Assembly (NCBI RefSeq): GCF_934772795.1
Contig: NZ_CAKVMR010000041.1
Location: 1 to 19,529 of the forward strand
DNA from: an uncultured Holdemanella sp.
GTDB lineage: Bacteria > Bacillota_I > Bacilli_A > Erysipelotrichales > Erysipelotrichaceae
Direction: 5' to 3'
Length of the DNA stretch: 19,529 nt
The position numbers and the translations under genes are program-made. Shown here piece after piece: positions 14,835-19,529 of this stretch (position 1 is the stretch's first letter; every line of letters begins with the position of its first letter). Below the pieces are notes generated by a model. That model was given only the letters and a program-made list of their open reading frames with translations. It ran no database searches and was not told the origin of the DNA.

Positions 14835-15602
14835 CTACACCTGTGTTACTTTCTTAATTGTTTTTACAACATCATATTGTTCGGGTGTTAAATGGTTTGT
14901 GATGAATTCATCAAATTCATTAAACTTACAAAAGGCATAGGGAGCAATATCGGCCTTATTATTAACTTTACTCGCATCACTGATCATGATCTTTTGTGCG
15001 GATTGATTCATGACATGTCTTTTAAAACCTAATTCATCGGCAGAAATGGTTGTGAATCCATGACTCTTTTCTGCGAAGGCATCTGTTCCCATAATAGCTA
15101 GATCTATATTTAAATGGTCAATGATTTCAGTTGCGAAATGTCCATAGGTCCTTTTTCCTATATTAAATAATAAACCGCCTGCCATAATGATATTTAAATT
15201 CATGTTGGCACATTCATAAGCTACAAGAATGGAATTGGTGACAATGGTGATATCGTTCTTATTCTTTAGAGCACTTATGGCAGTTAGAATTGTACTTCCT
15301 GAATCTAAATATACAATCATACCATTTTCAATTCGGCTGAATGCTTCTAGAGCCACAACTTTTTTCATTTCCTTGTTTTTTTGTGCTTTTAATTCGACAA
15401 ACGTCTCGACAGAAGAACTTTGAATCTTGGCATAGCCATGTTCTTTGATTACTATTTTTCTTTCTTGTAGTTCACTTAAATCTTTGCGTAGTGTTTCGGG
15501 AGTGACAGAAAGTAATTTAGCGAGTTCCGTAACTTTTATTTTCTCTTTTTCTTCTAGAATTTGACGAATCTGAAGTTGTCTTTCTTCTTTTTTCTTTGAC
15601 AT
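14835..15602 (-). CDS. DeoR/GlpR-family transcriptional regulator (upstream paralog)
   Basis: The 255-aa protein has the same layout as its neighbour: MSKKKEERQLQIRQILEE at the start, HTH with VTPETLRKDLSELQ, then the DeoRC domain with YLDSGST, VTNSILVAYE, MAGGLL, MGTDAF and MISDASKV. The two products share the N-terminus nearly residue for residue, pointing to tandem duplication. ATG15602 is chosen because AAAGGTG precedes it and the MSKKK start matches the paralog; a TTG at 15629 is in frame but improbable. A -10 match TATAAT (15634-15639 on the minus strand) lies upstream. A spaced inverted repeat in the same gap could be the site for autoregulation. Ligand and regulon are unknown. Confidence 0.9.
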   Translation of the reverse strand: MSKKKEERQLQIRQILEEKEKIKVTELAKLLSVTPETLRKDLSELQERKIVIKEHGYAKIQSSSVETFVELKAQKNKEMKKVVALEAFSRIENGMIVYLDSGSTILTAISALKNKNDITIVTNSILVAYECANMNLNIIMAGGLLFNIGKRTYGHFATEIIDHLNIDLAIMGTDAFAEKSHGFTTISADELGFKRHVMNQSAQKIMISDASKVNNKADIAPYAFCKFNEFDEFITNHLTPEQYDVVKTIKKVTQV

Positions 15603-15669
15603 AATTTCACCTTTTTCTTTTGTATCCAACTAAATTATAGATGAAATATTTTGAAAATGAACAAATAAA

Positions 15670-15709
15670 TTGGAATACAAATTATTTGTGATAATTTAAT
15701 GTATTTCAA
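15670..15709. promoter_or_regulatory. Spaced inverted repeat, candidate DeoR operator
   Basis: TTGGAATACA (15670-15679) and TGTATTTCAA (15700-15709) are inverted repeats with one mismatch, about 30 bases centre to centre. They lie between the DeoR pair and the divergent small gene, a natural place for autoregulation. Binding is inferred. Confidence 0.4.
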
Positions 15710-15757
15710 ATGCTTTTCTATCATAATGAGATTGTCTAAAGAAAGCGTGTGATAGAT

Positions 15758-16015
15758 ATGGTAGTTCGATTAAATCCAGTAGATTTTGCGAAGGCAATGA
15801 TGAAAAATAAGGAACAATTGATTCCCACACCAATTGTTTTGGATAATGGTATTGCCGGCATTGTATATGGATATTATGTAGGTGATGATTTTTATTATTT
15901 GGATCGTTTAGATGTTGATGTTTCTAAAAAAGAAAAATTAAGAAAAATGAATGTAATGGAATTGAGACAAGAAATAGCGTTAAAGATTAAAATTTTTGTA
16001 GCCAACTCAAAATAA
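15758..16015 (+). CDS. Small protein of unknown family (paralog 1)
   Basis: I do not recognise this 85-aa protein. It is a clear paralog of the next gene: both share the pattern V-x-L-x-P-x-DFA, a central VLD-x-G-x-A, I-x-Y then F-x-YYLDR-x-D, a KK-x-x-L-x-x-M segment and a final EL-x-x-EI-x-x-K helix. It is soluble, with no signal peptide. ATG15758 aligns best with the paralog, but no strong ribosome site is seen; GTG15749 is an alternative. It is divergent from the DeoR pair and shares its upstream region, including the candidate operator. No function can be assigned. Confidence 0.75.
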   Translation: MVVRLNPVDFAKAMMKNKEQLIPTPIVLDNGIAGIVYGYYVGDDFYYLDRLDVDVSKKEKLRKMNVMELRQEIALKIKIFVANSK

Positions 16016-16074
16016 CTTAAAATCTTTTGAATCATAAATAAAAACTTGGAAAACCAAATAATTTAGTTAAACTG

Positions 16075-16103
16075 TTGAGAAGATTCAATAATTCATACAT
16101 AAT
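16075..16103 (+). promoter_or_regulatory. Promoter of small paralog 2
   Basis: TTGAGA (16075-16080) and CATAAT (16098-16103), each five of six to consensus and 17 bases apart, give a start about 20 bases before ATG16129. The second paralog can therefore be expressed on its own. Confidence 0.6.
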
Positions 16104-16128
16104 GCAAATGTCAAAGGAGGTATAAGAA

Positions 16129-16413
16129 ATGTGTACAGTCGTCCATCTTGAACCAGAAGATTTCGCTAGAGAACTAGTTCATAATCAAAAAAATGTTTAT
16201 GCCAGAACGTATGTCCTCGATTGTGGACTTGCCGTAGTTATCTATATGTGCCAAGATTCACAGTTCTTGTACTACCTAGACAGACCGGATTGTTCGAAGG
16301 AAAAAAAGGATATGTTGAAATCTATGGATTTCTATGAACTGCATGCCGAAATCTATCGCAAGGTCAATTTAGATAATCGTCTTCGCGAAAGACAAAAGAA
16401 CCCAAGTTGCTAA
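16129..16413 (+). CDS. Small protein of unknown family (paralog 2)
   Basis: This 94-aa protein is related to the 85-aa product just upstream: VVHLEPEDFARELVHNQ, then YVLDCGLAVVIYM, FLYYLDRPDCSKEKKDML and ELHAEIYRKV align with it without large gaps. Extra features are cysteines (including near the N-terminus, in VLDCG, in DCSKE and as the last residue) that paralog 1 lacks, and a basic C-terminal tail (NRLRERQKN). AAAGGAGG with good spacing precedes the ATG. It has its own promoter and ends in a bidirectional terminator. It is probably a soluble protein, and no known domain was recognised. Confidence 0.8.
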   Translation: MCTVVHLEPEDFARELVHNQKNVYARTYVLDCGLAVVIYMCQDSQFLYYLDRPDCSKEKKDMLKSMDFYELHAEIYRKVNLDNRLRERQKNPSC

Positions 16414-16421
16414 CTTGGGTT
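16399..16421. terminator. Bidirectional terminator between paralog 2 and PgeF gene
   Basis: AACCCAAGTT (16399-16408) pairs perfectly with AACTTGGGTT (16412-16421) over a GCT loop, followed by TATTTAAT on the plus side and TCTTTTGTC on the minus side. It overlaps both stop codons. Confidence 0.7.
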
Positions 16422-17194
16422 TATTTAATATATCCAAATGTAAAGTGTTCGCCTGTTTGTTTATCATTACGATAGCTGAAACAAGTGTCGAGCTCTTTTT
16501 TTGTATCATATTTACTTGGATGAATGTTTTTCTCGGGAATACCTAATTCTTTACACATTTCAATGTTAATACCTTGATTATCAATATAGGCTTTTTCATT
16601 TGGCATATAACGAATGAATGGAGTTGTGTCAATGCTGATATGTTTCATTTGTTCAACAACTTCCATACCAACTTCTAAAGAATCATATTGAATACTTGGA
16701 GAAAAATACACGTGACAAGATTCAGGGTGAATCAAATCTTTTTCAATTAATTCGCTCAAGCATTTTTTTGTGATTTCTAATGTTGTACCTTTCCATCCGG
16801 AATGAATGGCACATATGCATGGTGTCGTTTCATCAACTACAAGAATGCCTAAGCAATCTGCTGTAAATACGCCAATAAGAATGTTTGGTTCTGTAGTATA
16901 TACGGCATCTACATTCATAATGCTTGTATCTTTATTGTAGGCACCTTTACCCTTATCACTAGAAGTAACTCTGGCCATATTGTTTGTATGCTTTTGCCAA
17001 GGAAGTGCCCAGTTATCTAGTGGCATATTTAATTCTTTAGCCAATCTTTTGCGGTTGATCATAACAGCTTCTGAATCGATACAAACATGTAGTGCGGTAT
17101 TGTTCTTTTCAGGAAGTGCAATGTCTTTTAGTGTTGTAGCTCCAAAGACATGATCATTATTAATATGAATAATCTTATTTGTTTGAATAGACAT
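16421..17194 (-). CDS. pgeF: PgeF/YfiH-family multicopper-like purine nucleoside/peptidoglycan editing protein
   Basis: The 257-aa protein belongs to the YfiH/YlmD (DUF152, laccase-like) family. Members are described as peptidoglycan editing factor in E. coli and as purine nucleoside phosphorylase/adenosine deaminase (FAMIN-like) enzymes. Conserved residues are seen in QKHTNN (QxH), FTADCLGILVVD (ADC), AIHSGWKGT (HxGW) and CFSYRND near the C-terminus, forming the metal site. ATG17194 is preferred because TTGGAG lies nine bases before it and longer starts extend into the upstream gene. It overlaps the end of the flavin reductase gene by 20 bases, so the two are likely translationally coupled. 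The exact substrate is uncertain. Confidence 0.88.
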   Translation of the reverse strand: MSIQTNKIIHINNDHVFGATTLKDIALPEKNNTALHVCIDSEAVMINRKRLAKELNMPLDNWALPWQKHTNNMARVTSSDKGKGAYNKDTSIMNVDAVYTTEPNILIGVFTADCLGILVVDETTPCICAIHSGWKGTTLEITKKCLSELIEKDLIHPESCHVYFSPSIQYDSLEVGMEVVEQMKHISIDTTPFIRYMPNEKAYIDNQGINIEMCKELGIPEKNIHPSKYDTKKELDTCFSYRNDKQTGEHFTFGYIK

Positions 17195-17675
17195 CTGTAA
17201 TTTCTCCAATATATACATAGTGTAAATCATCGAGTGGATAATTCTTTTCGTAGATTTCAGGTAATAAGAAATGTTCTTTTTCTAGTTTTCCAACATAGAT
17301 TTTTTTACAAATAAAAACTTCTTTAGCTTCTTTAAATGTAGGGTTTCCATCTACCATTTCAACGTGGAAATTCACGTTTGAAATTTTATCTTCATCCTTA
17401 CCTGATTTTGTACCTAAGTAAGATAGTTCTTTGTGTTTATCATCAAAGAAAGATAGGGTGAATGTATCACTTTCATCAACGAATTCTTTTGTGTATCTTT
17501 GTGGACGAATAAAGATAATCGCAACATCCTTATTCCATAAGTGACCAAGCGTTCCCCATGAAGCGGTCATAGTGTTGGTCTTGCCATTTTTTGTAGCACT
17601 GATGAGTAGCCAGTCTTTTCCAATCTTATCAAAAGGATTGAAGCTTAGACTGTGAATATCAACTTTTTTAAACAT
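17175..17675 (-). CDS. Flavin reductase-like FMN-binding protein
   Basis: The 166-aa protein matches the flavin reductase-like split-barrel family (PF01613), which binds FMN and reduces flavin or small substrates with NAD(P)H. Visible signs are KDWLLISATKNGKTNTMTASWG (given here in parts: LISATKNG and NTMTASWG, the FMN-binding start), IFIRPQRYTKEFV, and FTLSFFDDKHKELSYLGTKSG described as FTLSF plus YLGTKSG. TAGGAGG precedes the ATG. It lies 12 bases after the DUF975 gene and overlaps the PgeF gene, in a three-gene operon. The reaction in vivo is unknown. Confidence 0.85.
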   Translation of the reverse strand: MFKKVDIHSLSFNPFDKIGKDWLLISATKNGKTNTMTASWGTLGHLWNKDVAIIFIRPQRYTKEFVDESDTFTLSFFDDKHKELSYLGTKSGKDEDKISNVNFHVEMVDGNPTFKEAKEVFICKKIYVGKLEKEHFLLPEIYEKNYPLDDLHYVYIGEITDVYSNK

Positions 17676-17687
17676 ACATATTTCCTC

Positions 17688-18374
17688 CTATACTTGTTGT
17701 TTTAAAATCAAATAAACCTCGGCTTTTGTAGCTTCTGGATAAGGCAGTACAAATAGAATTCCAATTCCGCAACAAATTAAGCCTAAAATGATCCATCCTA
17801 AAAAAGATAAATCTAAGACAAATAAATCCATCTTTTGTCCAGTTGTCATTTGTTTAGATAAAGAGAAGGCTTGAGAAGCAGAAAGATTTGGATTTTCTGC
17901 CAATAGATATGGAATCATAGAATATTCATATGCCTTAATCACTCCAGGCACTATAAATAGGAATAGCCATAGTAGGGTTTTTAGATCCATTAAGAACATG
18001 ATTTTCACAACATTTAAATAGTTGCCTTTAAACCCTTTAAAGATTTCACCAAGTTCAGGATTCTCATCATGATTCTTAATAAAATATCCACTTTTTCCAA
18101 CTACAATGACATTACCAATAAAGATTGTATAGAGTATACCTAAAATACTGGCAACAGAAATGAATGAATAAAATATATATTGGAAATTGGATGAATAAAA
18201 CATAGGTTGTGCATCATAAGAAAGATTGTTTGACGCAAAGTCTTGTACTCTTTCAATAATGGTTGTTTTTTCACCAGTCAATGTTGATGCGATCAACGTA
18301 ACCACAAACATCTTCCAATAGTTGCGTTTCATGGTTTGTTTGGCTTGTTCTTTAACTTGTTGTCGATTCCACAT
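17688..18374 (-). CDS. DUF975-family integral membrane protein
   Basis: The 228-aa protein starts with a cytoplasmic amphipathic stretch (NRQQVKEQAKQTMKRNYWKM) common at the start of DUF975 proteins. Hydrophobic segments follow near 22-33, 65-95, 130-155 and 190-215, the last being LGWIILGLICCGIGILFVLPY. The typical EIFKGFKGNYLNVVKIMFL and SASQAFSLSKQMTTGQK regions are present. No enzymatic motif is seen and the function of the family is unknown. AGAAGGTGA precedes the ATG. It is the first gene of the minus-strand operon with the flavin reductase and PgeF genes. Confidence 0.8.
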   Translation of the reverse strand: MWNRQQVKEQAKQTMKRNYWKMFVVTLIASTLTGEKTTIIERVQDFASNNLSYDAQPMFYSSNFQYIFYSFISVASILGILYTIFIGNVIVVGKSGYFIKNHDENPELGEIFKGFKGNYLNVVKIMFLMDLKTLLWLFLFIVPGVIKAYEYSMIPYLLAENPNLSASQAFSLSKQMTTGQKMDLFVLDLSFLGWIILGLICCGIGILFVLPYPEATKAEVYLILKQQV

Positions 18375-18507
18375 AGGTAGTCACCTTCTTTCTTATATTT
18401 TAATTTTATCACATAAGAAAATGAATAATGTGGAAAAGAAACATATAAAGAGTTATGTGCGTTGATGCGTTTTGTGATTAAAGTATGTAATGTGTATGCT
18501 TAGAAAC

Positions 18508-18560
18508 AAAGAAACCATTCTAGTGTTGGCGTCTAGAATGGTTTCTTTTTGTTTATTATT
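18508..18560 (+). terminator. Strong orphan hairpin/terminator
   Basis: AAAGAAACCATTCTAG (18508-18523) pairs perfectly with CTAGAATGGTTTCTTT (18533-18548) over a nine-base loop, then a T-rich tail. No plus-strand gene ends just before it, so what it terminates is unclear. Confidence 0.65.
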
Positions 18561-18677
18561 ATTTTTAGGAGAGAGATATGAATATTGGTTTATTTCTATA
18601 TTCATTGCCTTATCTTTAAGGCACTTATAGAATATCATTCCATGTTGTCATAATTTTCTTATAACTTTGGTAAATCT

Positions 18678-18705
18678 TGTGAAATCCGATTGAATTATGT
18701 GAAAT
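18678..18705 (+). repeat. TGTGAAAT direct repeat before the Rpn-family gene
   Basis: TGTGAAAT occurs at 18678-18685 and 18698-18705, a 20-base period, close to two helical turns. It may be a regulator site, though AT-rich chance is possible. Confidence 0.4.
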
Positions 18706-18777
18706 TATCAAAATATGCATCTTTTCTGAAAAAACCTCCATTTATTTCGTACTAGAGATAAGAAAGGAGGAATTATC

Positions 18778-19529
18778 TTGAATTCGATTGATATTGAGTC
18801 TAAGAAGTTTTTAGGACAACCCAAAAACTTTGTCTCGATCTTCAATGCGCTTTTATTTGATGGGAAGCAAGTATTAAAGCCTGAATATCTTAAGGATGAA
18901 AACAGTGAACTTGTTATGAATGTTTCAAGCAAGCATGTGGATATCATCAAACGATATGAGGATGGTACATATTTAGATCTGTTCGTGATTGAAAGTCAAA
19001 GCTATGTGGATCCTTCCATGGTCGCAAGAGTCATGGAATATGAGAGTGTAGCTCGTATGCGTTATATTCGTCAAAACTTTAAGAAGCATGTTCCGAAAAA
19101 TACTCGACTTCCCATGATTTTAACCGTTGTCTTGTATGTGGGTGAATCCAAGTGGAGTGCCGCTAAAAAGCTAAGTGAACTAGAAATCATTCATCCTGGA
19201 TTTGAAGCTATGTTCAATGAGTTTCAACTGAATCTGATTGAGCTAAACACAAATCACAAGTATAATACAGGTGAAAAGGCAACACAGGACTTCTTTGATC
19301 TATTGCGCATGATCTATAGAAAGCAGATATTAAAAGAAGATCTAGATCGAGAGTTTAATCGTGATGCATTGTATTTTGCGTATGTAGTGACAAAGAACAA
19401 AGAGTTATTGAGTATCTACAACAAAAGCGAGAAGGGAGATGTAAAAGTGTGTAGAGCATTAGATGAAATGTTTGAAGAATCCACAAACAAAGGAATCCAG
19501 ATGGGTATCAAGCAGGGTTTTGAACAAGG
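18778..19529 (+). CDS. Rpn-family / PD-(D/E)XK nuclease-type transposase-like protein (partial)
   Basis: The frame is open for 250 codons and leaves the window at the right edge. It starts with TTG18778, chosen because AAGGAGG (18764-18770) is seven bases before it; no earlier ATG fits. The sequence matches the Rpn/PDDEXK_2 group: QPKNFVSIFNALLF near the start, KHVDIIKRYEDGTYLDLFVIESQ with the D...ExQ nuclease core near residues 62-75, MVARVMEYESV, and LPMILTVVLYVGESKW. The visible end (NKGIQMGIKQGFEQ) enters the Gly-rich helical repeat tail typical of these proteins. Rpn proteins promote recombination or act in phage defence in E. coli; most Firmicute members are uncharacterised. Function here is inferred from family only. 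Confidence 0.85.
   Translation, partial: MNSIDIESKKFLGQPKNFVSIFNALLFDGKQVLKPEYLKDENSELVMNVSSKHVDIIKRYEDGTYLDLFVIESQSYVDPSMVARVMEYESVARMRYIRQNFKKHVPKNTRLPMILTVVLYVGESKWSAAKKLSELEIIHPGFEAMFNEFQLNLIELNTNHKYNTGEKATQDFFDLLRMIYRKQILKEDLDREFNRDALYFAYVVTKNKELLSIYNKSEKGDVKVCRALDEMFEESTNKGIQMGIKQGFEQ

Larger units (their letters stand above)
18375..18777. other. 403-base intergenic region between divergent genes
   Basis: This gap holds a strong 16-base-pair hairpin with a T-rich tail (18508-18556), a 7-base-pair hairpin TGCCTTA/TAAGGCA (18606-18623), a possible 13-codon frame with ribosome site (ATG18578, MNIGLFLYSLPYL), and a TGTGAAAT direct repeat (18678-18705). No known RNA family was recognised. 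It may hold a small RNA gene or the remains of a lost gene. Confidence 0.5.

Noticed and set aside
18578..18619. 13-codon frame MNIGLFLYSLPYL as a gene
   Set aside because: It is too short to support by sequence alone although it has a ribosome site; kept only as part of the gap description.
1..19529. CRISPR arrays, tRNA or rRNA genes
   Set aside because: No regularly spaced repeat series or tRNA/rRNA signature was seen on reading both strands.

Overview
The window is AT-rich DNA with strong AGGAGG-type ribosome sites, sigma-A-like promoters, CcpA-type cre sites and GlcT/LicT and mannose-family PTS genes. This fits a fermentative low-GC Firmicute. The protein style (DUF956/ManO-linked mannose PTS, split transketolase, DUF975, Rpn-family protein) suggests an Erysipelotrichia-like gut bacterium, but that placement is inference. 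No rRNA, tRNA or CRISPR array was seen.

Layout. The left edge (1-183) is the tail of a transposase-like gene with its own terminator. An isolated glycogen branching enzyme gene (331-2157) follows, with a good cre match upstream. Next come a 123-aa unknown protein and an overlapping block of two transketolase subunits plus an RsmC-like methyltransferase (2236-5005), closed by a terminator. A glucose-type PTS permease (IICBA) is followed with almost no gap by a LicT/GlcT-type PRD antiterminator (5086-8015). A 200-base leader then precedes a mannose-family PTS operon: IIAB, IIC, IID and DUF956/ManO (8216-11379).

The most notable element is that leader (8024-8216). A promoter with a cre match over its -35 box is followed by a RAT-like stem-loop whose 3' half overlaps the 5' arm of a long terminator ending in seven T. 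The antiterminator gene lies immediately upstream. I infer that the PRD antiterminator controls the mannose-family operon by antitermination, an unusual pairing because many man/lev operons use sigma-54 activators.

Downstream, 11388-11900 is a small decay zone. It holds a degraded second copy of the 3' end of the IIAB gene, with a 42-base in-frame deletion between ATGGGAA repeats, and an apparent N-terminus/C-terminus fusion of an AAA ATPase gene missing its middle.

The rest holds a Cof-type HAD phosphatase (minus strand), a CDF cation efflux protein, two tandem paralogous DeoR-family regulators (minus strand), two paralogous 85-94 aa proteins of unknown function, and a minus-strand operon of a DUF975 membrane protein, a flavin reductase-like protein and a PgeF/YfiH protein. 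A 400-base gap with a strong orphan hairpin separates these from an Rpn/PD-(D/E)XK family gene that starts with TTG and runs off the right edge.
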